6,223 bases of DNA, from the NCBI GenBank assembly GCA_016765335.1, contig JAESQE010000241.1:4519-10741 (forward strand). The letters run 5' to 3'. The position numbers were made by a program, and so were the translations under genes. Within the stretch, counting starts at the first letter, position 1. Every line of letters begins with the position of its first letter. This stretch comes from Planctomycetaceae bacterium. Its GTDB lineage: Bacteria; Planctomycetota; Planctomycetia; Planctomycetales; Planctomycetaceae. A model generated the notes under the pieces. It was given only the letters and a program-made list of their open reading frames with translations, did not search any database and was not told the origin of the DNA. Of the stretch, positions 1 to 6,219 are shown piece after piece.

Positions 1-677
1 TATTTAAGCCGTTCATGCAAGCCGATGGCTCCACAACGCGGACGTTTGGTGGGACTGGCTTGGGGCTGGCAATTAGCAAAGCCTTAGCCACACTGCTTGG
101 AGGTGAAGTGACTGTCTCCAGTGTCGTTGATGCAGGAAGCACGTTTACTGTCACCATTGCAACTGGTTCACTCGATAGTGTTCCAATGATTGACCAATCT
201 GATTTATCAGGTACAAAGAAAACCATTACAAAAAGAAGTACTACAAAAGAAACAATGACTAACACAGACGCTCCCCTTCAGAATTGCCGCATCCTTTTTG
301 CAGAAGATGGCCTTGATAATCAACGACTCATTGGCTTTATTTTGAAGAAGGCCGGGGCAGAAGTTACACTGGCTGAAAATGGCCAAATTTCTTACGACCT
401 GGCGGCCAAAGCCATTGCAGATAACAACCCTTTTGATGTCATTCTTACCGACATGCAAATGCCTGTGATGGATGGTTATACCTGTACTCAAAAACTTCGC
501 GAAGAAGGATACGAAGGCCCAATCATCGCAGTGACTGCTCACGCAATGAACAGCGACCGCCAAAAATGTCTCGATGCAGGCTGCGACGGCTACACGACCA
601 AGCCAGTAGATCGTAAAAATCTTATTGCGACGATTGCCAGTTACGCAAACAAGCCCAAAGCCCAATCGCAATCCTAA
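1..677 (+). CDS. Hybrid sensor histidine kinase, C-terminal part (5' truncated by window edge)
   Basis: This is the 3' end of a hybrid kinase whose sensor, HisKA and most of the ATPase domain lie left of the window. The reading frame is open from position 1 (first full codon at 3), so the Met codon at 15 is internal. Counting from that Met as residue 1, the F box (FKPF) lies just before it and the G2 ATP-lid motif GGTGLGLAI is at 12-20. A Lys/Thr-rich linker runs about 54-89, then a receiver domain at about 90-211. The receiver has the acidic pair E97/D98, phospho-acceptor D146 in LTDMQMP, the switch T174 and the conserved K196. All residues needed for phosphotransfer are present. The family passes phosphate from the kinase histidine to this aspartate and usually on to an Hpt protein; no Hpt or output domain follows here. 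Over this stretch it closely resembles the complete kinase at 3543-6050, so it may share that architecture, but its sensor cannot be seen. An intrinsic terminator begins 37 bases after the stop. Confidence 0.93.
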   Translation, partial: FKPFMQADGSTTRTFGGTGLGLAISKALATLLGGEVTVSSVVDAGSTFTVTIATGSLDSVPMIDQSDLSGTKKTITKRSTTKETMTNTDAPLQNCRILFAEDGLDNQRLIGFILKKAGAEVTLAENGQISYDLAAKAIADNNPFDVILTDMQMPVMDGYTCTQKLREEGYEGPIIAVTAHAMNSDRQKCLDAGCDGYTTKPVDRKNLIATIASYANKPKAQSQS

Positions 678-713
678 CGGCTGCCAGATTACTGGTGGTG
701 CTTTGAAATTCTC

Positions 714-753
714 AAAGAATAATACAGTCCTTTGACTGTATTATTCTTTTTTT
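714..753 (+). terminator. Intrinsic (Rho-independent) terminator of the first kinase gene
   Basis: A perfect 16-bp stem pairs 714-729 with 734-749 around a CTTT loop (730-733). A run of seven T (747-753) overlaps the end of the 3' arm. The arms are AAAGAATAATACAGTC and its exact complement. The lower stem is AT-rich, but its length and the T-run make this the clearest regulatory element in the window. The opposite strand has only a short T stretch after the stem, so it acts mainly for + strand transcripts. It should end the kinase transcript before the DUF1080 gene. Confidence 0.92.
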
Positions 754-1201
754 GCAGCCAGAGCTTTGTCGATTTGCTCGCTGATGCATCGTGCTCACCT
801 CCTACGTCCAACATTCAGAACTGTTTGTTCGTAACCGCTTATACGCAATCGCATATTTGTTTGCGCGTTGGATGTTCCCTAAGTCCTTGTCAGTGCAAGG
901 CCACGAGCGATAGCTTCACGCAAGTATTAATTGAGTTTGGTATAAGTTCGAATGGAACAGCAATTCGCACCTGAATGCTTCCTTGAAACCCAGACGTTAA
1001 TTAATCGAAACAAGTTCTGTATTTGATTGATCTTGCACGATCAACCACTCGCCTCCTTTTTTGTGAATGCGTTTGCTGATGAATCGGTGTTATGAATTGG
1101 TTTCGAGTTGCAGTTTGTTTACACTGGGAACAGATTGCTTCGACTGGAGATATTGAGTCGTGCAATGAAAAACAATAATTAATCACCCGTATAATTTTAC
1201 C
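754..1201. other. Intergenic region with no supportable gene
   Basis: About 450 bases lie between the terminator and the ribosome binding site of the DUF1080 gene. The open frames here are short, start inside the terminator or run antisense, and have Cys/Ser-rich translations without recognisable domains or ribosome binding sites. The only local structures seen are a 6-bp inverted repeat TTGATC/GATCAA (1027-1032 and 1039-1044) and a T-run at 1057-1062. The T-run is too far from that stem to form a terminator. No tRNA, rRNA or known RNA family was recognised. The promoter of the DUF1080 gene should lie towards the right end. Confidence 0.6.
1153..1179 (+). promoter_or_regulatory. Weak candidate sigma-70-like promoter for the DUF1080 gene
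   Basis: TTGAGT (1153-1158, four of six matches to the -35 consensus) is followed after 15 bases by AATAAT (1174-1179, five of six matches to the -10 consensus). The spacer is short of the ideal 17. A perfect TATAAT occurs at 1190-1195, but it has no -35 partner at the right distance, and initiation from it would begin inside the ribosome binding site. Planctomycete promoters are poorly characterised, so this is only a candidate. Confidence 0.2.
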
Positions 1202-1206
1202 AGGAG
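1202..1206 (+). promoter_or_regulatory. Shine-Dalgarno of the DUF1080 gene
   Basis: AGGAG at 1202-1206 lies 4 bases before the ATG at 1211 and 7 bases before a second in-frame ATG at 1214. The spacing favours the second ATG, which would make the product one residue shorter and leave the signal peptide intact. Confidence 0.75.
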
Positions 1207-1210
1207 ACCA

Positions 1211-2821
1211 ATGATGCGCAAGTTATTGATGAGCTTGAGTTGTATGCTCATAGCTGTTTCAGCAGTTACTGCTCAGGGAGCAGAAGAAATTCTTGTGACC
1301 GACCCGACTCAGGTTGGCCCAGACTATGCCGTTCAAGGTGAGTATTCTGGCGAGCTGACCATTGATGGAAAAAAGCAGCTTTATGGTGCACAGGTTATTG
1401 CGTTGGGAGATCACAAGTTTGATCTGGTTCTGTATCAGGGTGGTCTGCCTGGTGATGGTTGGATGCGAGAAGGAAATCGCCGCAGGGCGACTGGTGAAAC
1501 TGCCGGCAAGTCGACAGCTTTTTCAGGCGAAGATTTGAAAGCAACCATTGCAGGGAATGCATTATCTGTTGACGGTGCCCAGGGAAAACTGAATCGGACT
1601 GTTCGCCAAAGTCCGAGCTTAGGAGCCAAGCCTCCTGCTGGTGCACTGGTTTTATTCGATGGCAGCTCAGCTGATCAATTTATCGATGGTCATCTCACGA
1701 TGGGTGATTTGCTGGCTGCTGGCTGTGAATACAAAGAGAAGCTCGGTGATCACACACTGCATCTTGAATTTTGCACTCCGTTCAAGCCAGCTGCCCGCGG
1801 TCAGGCTCGTGGTAACAGCGGTGTTTACTTACAGAATCGTTATGAATGTCAGGTACTCGATTCCTTTGGGCTGGAAGGCGAAAACAACGAATGTGGCGGA
1901 ATCTATTCGATTTCCAAACCTTTGGTTAACGCTTGCTTCCCGCCATTAACATGGCAATCTTACGATATCGAATTCACAGCTGCTCGATACGAAGGGGACA
2001 AAAAAGTTCAAAATGCACGAGCAACAATTCGACAAAATGGCATCGTGATTCATAACAATTTAGAACTCACACACGGTACACCGGGGAAAAACCCAGAAGG
2101 TCCTGGTCCAGATGCATTCTATCTGCAAGGACACGGTAACCCTGTTGTGTATCGAAACGTTTGGGTCGTTAAGAATGATGCCAAAACTGCTGATGCTGGT
2201 TGGAAATCGATCTTTGATGGAAAAACATTGAAGAATTGGGATGGGAATCCTAAGTTCTGGTCTGTCAAAGAGGGAGCCATTACAGGTCAAACAACAGCAG
2301 ACAATCCGACCAAAGGCAACACGTTTATTATTTGGCGAGGCGACACCGTTGCTGATTTCGAATTGAAGTTACAATACAAAATTGTAAACGGAAATTCTGG
2401 AATTCAGTATCGCAGCTTCGAAGTGGAAAATGCCAAGTGGGTTGTGGGAGGCTACCAAGCTGATTTTGAAGCGGGCACACGATATTCCGGCATCAACTAC
2501 GGCGAACGGTTTCGTGGGATTCTTGCAGATCGCAGTCAACGAACTGTCATCGGCAGCGATCACAAGCCACGTGTTATCGCATCGCTGGGCAATTCGGATG
2601 ATATGCAAAAAAACATTAATTCGGAAGATTGGAATGAGTATCACGTGATCGCTAAAGGCAATCACCTCATTCACAAAATCAACGGCACGATTACTTCAGA
2701 AGTCGAAGATGCTGATAAAGAAACGCGACGTGCGGATGGCATCCTGGCATTACAGCTTCATGCTGGCCCAGCCATGACAGTTCAGTTCCGAAATGTTCGC
2801 ATCAAACAAAGTGGCAATTAA
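1211..2821 (+). CDS. Secreted protein with two DUF1080 (3-keto-disaccharide hydrolase family) domains
   Basis: The 536-residue product starts with a Sec signal peptide: R3/K4, a hydrophobic core at 5-19, and a likely cleavage after VTA (residue 21). No convincing lipobox is present. An N-terminal beta-rich module (about 28-140) precedes two tandem DUF1080 domains with the concanavalin-like fold. Domain 1 (about 144-321) has the opening LFDG, the core GNSGVYLQNRYECQVLDSFG (201-220) and the closing YRNVWVVK. Domain 2 (about 329-533) has IFDGKTLKNW, GNSGIQYRSFEV (394-405), GGYQADFE (413-420), WNEYHVIAKG and the closing FRNVRIK. The family (PF06439) is annotated as 3-keto-disaccharide hydrolase; characterised members act on 3-keto-glycosides made by sugar oxidation, and planctomycetes carry many copies. 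The role here is therefore probably periplasmic or extracellular carbohydrate turnover, but substrate and catalytic residues cannot be fixed from sequence alone. The gene stands alone, between a terminator upstream and a stem-loop downstream. Confidence 0.93.
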   Translation: MMRKLLMSLSCMLIAVSAVTAQGAEEILVTDPTQVGPDYAVQGEYSGELTIDGKKQLYGAQVIALGDHKFDLVLYQGGLPGDGWMREGNRRRATGETAGKSTAFSGEDLKATIAGNALSVDGAQGKLNRTVRQSPSLGAKPPAGALVLFDGSSADQFIDGHLTMGDLLAAGCEYKEKLGDHTLHLEFCTPFKPAARGQARGNSGVYLQNRYECQVLDSFGLEGENNECGGIYSISKPLVNACFPPLTWQSYDIEFTAARYEGDKKVQNARATIRQNGIVIHNNLELTHGTPGKNPEGPGPDAFYLQGHGNPVVYRNVWVVKNDAKTADAGWKSIFDGKTLKNWDGNPKFWSVKEGAITGQTTADNPTKGNTFIIWRGDTVADFELKLQYKIVNGNSGIQYRSFEVENAKWVVGGYQADFEAGTRYSGINYGERFRGILADRSQRTVIGSDHKPRVIASLGNSDDMQKNINSEDWNEYHVIAKGNHLIHKINGTITSEVEDADKETRRADGILALQLHAGPAMTVQFRNVRIKQSGN

Positions 2822-2834
2822 TACGCATGCTTGA

Positions 2835-2857
2835 GGGGACAACGCTTTAAAGTCCCC
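2835..2857 (+). other. Short stem-loop just after the DUF1080 stop codon
   Basis: GGGGAC (2835-2840) pairs perfectly with GTCCCC (2852-2857) around an 11-base loop. CTT (2830-2832) and AAG (2858-2860) can extend the stem past a 2-base bulge. No T-run follows. It may protect the mRNA 3' end or help termination together with the larger hairpin just downstream. Confidence 0.4.
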
Positions 2858-2871
2858 AAGAGATTCGCAAC

Positions 2872-2913
2872 GCCTCATCAAACCGATTCAGTTTTCACTG
2901 GGTCGGTTGAGGC
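2872..2913 (+). terminator. Strong stem-loop downstream of the DUF1080 gene; possible terminator lacking a T-run
   Basis: A 12-bp stem pairs 2881-2892 with 2897-2908 around a TTTC tetraloop, including two T-G wobble pairs (2887/2902 and 2888/2901). Past a 4-base bulge on the left side (2877-2880), a further 5 bp pair 2872-2876 with 2909-2913. Neither strand has a T-run after it, so it is not a classical intrinsic terminator. A transcript 3' end or RNA-stability role fits its place about 50 bases after the stop codon. Confidence 0.45.
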
Positions 2914-3014
2914 CATTGTGATCCTATCTTTCCAGTCTCGCAGTGCTTTTCATACTCGTAGTGCAATCGCTTTGTGCACATTAAACGGATCACGGCAAAG
3001 TTGAAATCAAATTT

Positions 3015-3054
3015 GCCTTGCTTATAAATCCTTCGCCTTGTTTATAAATCCTTC
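3015..3054. repeat. 20-bp tandem direct repeat, two copies
   Basis: GCCTTGCTTATAAATCCTTC (3015-3034) is followed immediately by a second copy (3035-3054) that differs at one base (C to T at the seventh position). This is a head-to-tail duplication, explained either by replication slippage or by a duplicated binding site. Each unit contains TTATAAAT, an AT-rich core. Confidence 0.85.
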
Positions 3055-3248
3055 ATTGTAAATCGCAAATGATGTTGATCTGCATCCAATGCATTGGCAT
3101 GAATAACTTGCCAGAAAACAGAGGATCAAAGCACGTAATCGTAGGTCATGTAAATAGCCCGGCTTTAAAAAGAATCTATTCGATTTCGACAATTCTAATG
3201 GGTTAAGAATGGATATATGGATTTACTTGTCCGATAAGGAGAATTACC

Positions 3249-3290
3249 AGTATTCATAAATACCATTAAAAAAAAGTATTTACAAATACC
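3249..3290. promoter_or_regulatory. Pair of near-identical palindromic boxes, candidate operator
   Basis: AGTATTCATAAATACC (3249-3264) and AGTATTTACAAATACC (3275-3290) match at 14 of 16 positions. Each is a dyad: GTATT-CATA-AATAC and GTATTT-AC-AAATAC. Their centres are 26 bp apart, about two and a half helical turns, with an A-rich spacer between them. Paired dyads of this kind are typical of sites for dimeric transcription factors. They lie about 250 bases upstream of the kinase start. The regulator is unknown. Confidence 0.45.
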
Positions 3291-3423
3291 CTTGATAGGT
3301 AGCGGGAAACAGCAATTGGTATGTGGCAGGAATACAGATAGTGAACACCTCAAGATAAGTCATCAAGTGAACAACGAGAGCGTGAAGAAGCTTGTAGGGA
3401 ACCTCTATTAATCCAAAAGACAT

Positions 3424-3463
3424 TGCCTGCCTTGAGTTAAAACATGCTCAAACGAAACAGGCA
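3424..3463 (+). other. Composite stem-loop in the kinase leader
   Basis: The outer arms TGCCTG (3424-3429) and CAGGCA (3458-3463) enclose the inner arms TTGAG (3432-3436) and CTCAA (3447-3451). An asymmetric 2/6 internal loop lies between them, with a 10-base apical loop. There is no T-run. It lies about 80 bases upstream of the kinase start and could be a leader RNA structure or a protein-binding dyad. Confidence 0.3.
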
Positions 3464-3542
3464 TCGAAGGTCTGCGTCCCCTTTGAGTTAAAGAGTTTCT
3501 ATGTAGTGAGTTTCTTAATAGGGAACAAGGTATGGCAAGCTA

Positions 3543-6050
3543 TTGAACAACAAGAGCAGGCACCAAATGAGTAGTAGATTGCGGATTATCAGAACATTGA
3601 CCAACAGTGCCGTGGGACTGTTGCGGGATCGTACGATCCTCGCCTTGTCAATATTATTTGGCATCTCACTAGCCGTACTTTTGTCTCATCAGGCACGTGA
3701 GCGGACTAATTTTATCGAGTCAACTGCGGTTGACCAGGCTGCCAGTTATGCCCATTTGATTTCCATCTTCCGAGAAAGTTACTCTTCAGAAGTGGCAACA
3801 ATCGCAGCAAAGCAGAGTTTGGAAATCACTCACGATTACCATCATCAAGCCGGTGCCATTCCGCTTCCTGCAACACTAACCATGATTGTGGGAGACCACA
3901 TCACTAAGAATCAAGCGGGTGAGCGACTGCGACTTTGTAGTCCTTATCCTTTTCCTCATCGCAGATCCACAAGCGGTTTACATGATGAGTTTGAGAAAGA
4001 CGCCTGGAAAGCTCTCAGCGAAAATTCCGAGAAGCCATTTTATCGGATCGAGGACATTGATGGTCGCCGTTCTTTGCGATATGCCACAGCTGATATTATG
4101 AAAAATAGCTGTGTGCACTGTCATAACAACCATGCCAATTCTCCAAAAAACGATTGGAAGCTAGGAGATGTTCGAGGCGTCCTCGAAGTCGATATTGCTT
4201 TAGATGCAATCCTTGCCAAAGGCGAAGCGTACAAACAGCAACCCTTACATGTTGTGTTAGGCTTGTTTGCACTCGGAGCGACTTGCTTTGCGATTGTGAT
4301 CCCCAGGTTTCACCGAATTTCTGATGAATTGGAAACTCAAGTTTCTAAACGAACTATGGAAGTGCTAAATAATGCAGTAGAATTGTCACAGGCCAATACA
4401 GAGCTAACAACATTGGTTAGTAGCTTGTCTGAATCCAAAGAGGAAATCTGGAAACAGCAAAAGCGTTATAAAACAATTTTGGATAATGTCGTCGATGCGA
4501 TTATTACGATCAACGGCAAAGGCCGAATCGAAGAGTTCTCTCTCGCTGCCGAGACCATGTTCGGATACACCTTCGATGAAGTTGTCGGGAAGAACATCAA
4601 AATGCTGATGCCAGCACCGTTCCATGGCGAACACGATGGCTATTTAGCACGTTATCTTTCAACTGGTAAAAAGAATATTATCGGTATTGGTCGGGAAGTA
4701 GTTGGCAAACGGAAAAATGGCACGGCTTTTCCAGTTCAGCTTTCTGTTAGTGAAATCAAATTAAACGATGGAAGTGAAGACGCCGGGGGTAGGCGTCTGT
4801 TTACTAGCGTAATTCGCGACCTGACAGCTCAGAAGCAAGCTGAAGCTGATCTGATTGCTTCGAAAGAAGTTGCTGAAGCTGCGAACCTCACAAAAAGTGA
4901 ATTCTTAGCGAATATGTCTCACGAAATTCGCACACCAATGACTGCCATTCTGGGATTTACCGACTTACTTCTCGATAGCGTGGACGATCCGGAAAACATT
5001 GAAGCCATTCGCACCATCAAAGAAAACGGAAACTATCTGTTAGACCTGATCAACGACATTCTTGACCTCTCTAAAATTGAAGCCGATAAGTGTGAAGTCG
5101 AGCGAATCACTTGTAAGCCTCATGAAATTATCGCAAACGTTGCTTCATTAATGCGAGTGAGGGCAGCGGCAAAAGGGCTATTGCTGGAGATACAATTTGA
5201 AGGGGACATTCCTGAAACCATCGAATCGGATCCCACACGGCTGCGTCAGGTTTTAATTAATATTGTTGGTAACGCGATTAAATTCACAGAAACCGGTACG
5301 GTCAGAATCGTAACCAGATTGCTGAACGAACCGGGTCAGGATGCGAAATTGAAATTTGATGTGATCGATTCAGGTATTGGGATTGCCGAAGCGGGAATCG
5401 AAAATCTCTTCAACGCATTCACACAAGCAGATAATTCTACAACCCGAGAGTTTGGTGGAACCGGATTAGGACTTGCAATCTGCAAACGACTGGCTGAGTT
5501 ACTTGGAGGCGAGATCGTTGTTTCCAGCACCCTGGGCAAAGGAAGCACGTTTTCTTTCACGATTGCTACCGGTTCCTTGGATAACGTGAAACTGATGCAA
5601 AACTGGACAGTATCAATCATCAAAGAAACATCACCTAATGCCTCAGTCAAAATTGATCCCCAACTGAACAACTCTCGTATTTTGCTTGTTGAAGATGGGC
5701 CTGATAACCAAAGATTAATTGGCTTCGTTCTGAAAAAGGCCGGGGCAGAAGTTGCGTTGGCTGAGAATGGTCAGGTTGGTTTCGATTTAGCAATTGCTGC
5801 CAAAGCAGCAGGGACTCCATTCGATGTGATCCTCATGGATATGCAAATGCCAATATTAGATGGTTACCGGGCAACGCGGCAATTACGAGAGCAGGGATAC
5901 ACAGAGCCGATTATTGCATTGACTGCTCATGCAATGTCTGAAGATCGTCAAAAATGCCTTGATGCAGGCTGCGACGACTACACTACAAAGCCAATCAACC
6001 GGGGAGAGTTGATACAACTCATATCAAAGTACGCTGGGCGTAAAGGGTAA
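3543..6050 (+). CDS. Membrane hybrid histidine kinase: periplasmic c-haem DUF3365 sensor, FixL-like haem PAS, HisKA, HATPase, REC
   Basis: The 835-residue product senses outside and inside the membrane and autophosphorylates. Order: basic N-terminus; TM1 about 31-48; periplasmic DUF3365/Tll0287-like domain about 50-230 with the c-haem motif CVHCH (190-194) and the family signature DWKLGDVRGVLEV; TM2 about 235-254; helical linker about 257-308; PAS about 306-430; HisKA about 452-518 with H460 in NMSHEIRTP; HATPase about 563-676 (N box N573/N577, G1 DSGIGIA 609-615, G2 GGTGLGLAI 638-646); REC about 711-829 (E717/D718, phospho-acceptor D766, T794, K816). The PAS keeps the FixL haem-ligand histidine (H364) and arginines R370 and R384 at exact FixL spacing (+6, +20), so O2 or another haem ligand is a likely signal. 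No output domain follows; a separate Hpt and regulator are expected. Start: TTG at 3543 is the furthest possible, with poor upstream spacing. ATG at 3567 (residue 9), 6 bases after AGCAGG, is equally plausible and leaves every domain intact. Confidence 0.94.
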   Translation: MNNKSRHQMSSRLRIIRTLTNSAVGLLRDRTILALSILFGISLAVLLSHQARERTNFIESTAVDQAASYAHLISIFRESYSSEVATIAAKQSLEITHDYHHQAGAIPLPATLTMIVGDHITKNQAGERLRLCSPYPFPHRRSTSGLHDEFEKDAWKALSENSEKPFYRIEDIDGRRSLRYATADIMKNSCVHCHNNHANSPKNDWKLGDVRGVLEVDIALDAILAKGEAYKQQPLHVVLGLFALGATCFAIVIPRFHRISDELETQVSKRTMEVLNNAVELSQANTELTTLVSSLSESKEEIWKQQKRYKTILDNVVDAIITINGKGRIEEFSLAAETMFGYTFDEVVGKNIKMLMPAPFHGEHDGYLARYLSTGKKNIIGIGREVVGKRKNGTAFPVQLSVSEIKLNDGSEDAGGRRLFTSVIRDLTAQKQAEADLIASKEVAEAANLTKSEFLANMSHEIRTPMTAILGFTDLLLDSVDDPENIEAIRTIKENGNYLLDLINDILDLSKIEADKCEVERITCKPHEIIANVASLMRVRAAAKGLLLEIQFEGDIPETIESDPTRLRQVLINIVGNAIKFTETGTVRIVTRLLNEPGQDAKLKFDVIDSGIGIAEAGIENLFNAFTQADNSTTREFGGTGLGLAICKRLAELLGGEIVVSSTLGKGSTFSFTIATGSLDNVKLMQNWTVSIIKETSPNASVKIDPQLNNSRILLVEDGPDNQRLIGFVLKKAGAEVALAENGQVGFDLAIAAKAAGTPFDVILMDMQMPILDGYRATRQLREQGYTEPIIALTAHAMSEDRQKCLDAGCDDYTTKPINRGELIQLISKYAGRKG
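4778..4798 (+). repeat. Perfect 7-bp inverted repeat inside the PAS coding region
   Basis: AGACGCC (4778-4784) and GGCGTCT (4792-4798) flank the loop GGGGGTA. This GC-rich 21-base block encodes part of the loop between the last two PAS strands (around residues 412-419). There the protein is about 7 residues longer than Bradyrhizobium FixL as recalled. Confidence 0.6.
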
Positions 6051-6064
6051 CTACCTGAAGCCCC

Positions 6065-6095
6065 GCAACCGCCATGATGGAGCGGTTACGGTTGC
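6065..6095 (+). terminator. Stem-loop after the second kinase; possible weak terminator
   Basis: GCAACCG (6065-6071) pairs with CGGTTGC (6089-6095), 15 bases past the stop codon. Alternatively AACCGC (6067-6072) pairs with GCGGTT (6082-6087) around a 9-base loop. The two folds exclude each other. No T-run follows, so termination here is uncertain. Confidence 0.4.
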
Positions 6096-6180
6096 AGATG
6101 GGTACTTAATTAGTCGATCCTGAAAAACTCTTTTGGAACTTGCTTGTTGGGGTGGGGACTGGTGATTGAGGTGTTAGAAT

Positions 6181-6219
6181 TTGCAAGGTTTTTGTCTGTC
6201 CGTCTTCGAAACCTTGCAA
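6181..6219. repeat. 11-bp perfect inverted repeat at the right edge
   Basis: TTGCAAGGTTT (6181-6191) and AAACCTTGCAA (6209-6219) are perfect complements around a 17-base pyrimidine-rich loop. Beyond one mismatch (6180/6220), two more pairs form (6178-6179 with 6221-6222). The window ends 4 bases later, so neither a following T-run nor a neighbouring gene can be judged. It may be the terminator of the second kinase, a bidirectional terminator, or the edge of a repeat element. Confidence 0.55.

Larger units (their letters stand above)
2914..3542. other. Long non-coding leader upstream of the second kinase
   Basis: About 630 bases have no supportable gene. The longest short frame noticed (3069-3206, 45 codons) has no ribosome binding site and no recognisable product. 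The stretch does hold several ordered elements, listed separately: a 20-bp tandem duplication, a pair of palindromic boxes, and a composite stem-loop near the kinase start. A 12-bp perfect palindrome, CCAATGCATTGG, sits at 3086-3097. The 10-mer TTGAGTTAAA occurs twice (3432-3441 and 3483-3492), and AGTGAACA occurs twice (3340-3347 and 3366-3373). This density suggests a regulatory region, but no known riboswitch or RNA family was recognised. Confidence 0.5.

Noticed and set aside
207..671. Long antisense open frames opposite the kinases and the DUF1080 gene
   Set aside because: They are shadows of strongly supported + strand domains and have no motifs of their own.
701..717. Small hairpin CTTTGA/TCAAAG overlapping the left arm of the terminator
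   Set aside because: Considered as an anti-terminator, but a 6-bp stem cannot plausibly compete with the perfect 16-bp terminator stem.
732..974. An 80-codon + strand open frame in the first gap
   Set aside because: It starts inside the terminator, has no ribosome site, and its Cys/Ser-rich translation resembles no family.
1027..1062. Inverted repeat TTGATC/GATCAA followed by a T-run, as a second terminator
   Set aside because: Twelve bases separate the stem from the T-run, and the stem has only 6 bp.
3069..3206. A 45-codon + strand frame beginning MMLICIQCIG in the second gap
   Set aside because: No Shine-Dalgarno, no recognisable product and no neighbour logic; a chance frame is more likely.
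3209..3259. A 16-residue frame (MDIWIYLSDKENYQYS) ending in the first palindromic box
   Set aside because: Considered as a leader peptide, but it has no good ribosome site, no codon run tied to a regulated amino acid, and no terminator after it.
3533..3546. A sigma-54-like TGGC...TTG element at the kinase start
   Set aside because: The spacing is one base short of the consensus, the TTGC element is incomplete, and the site overlaps the start codon.
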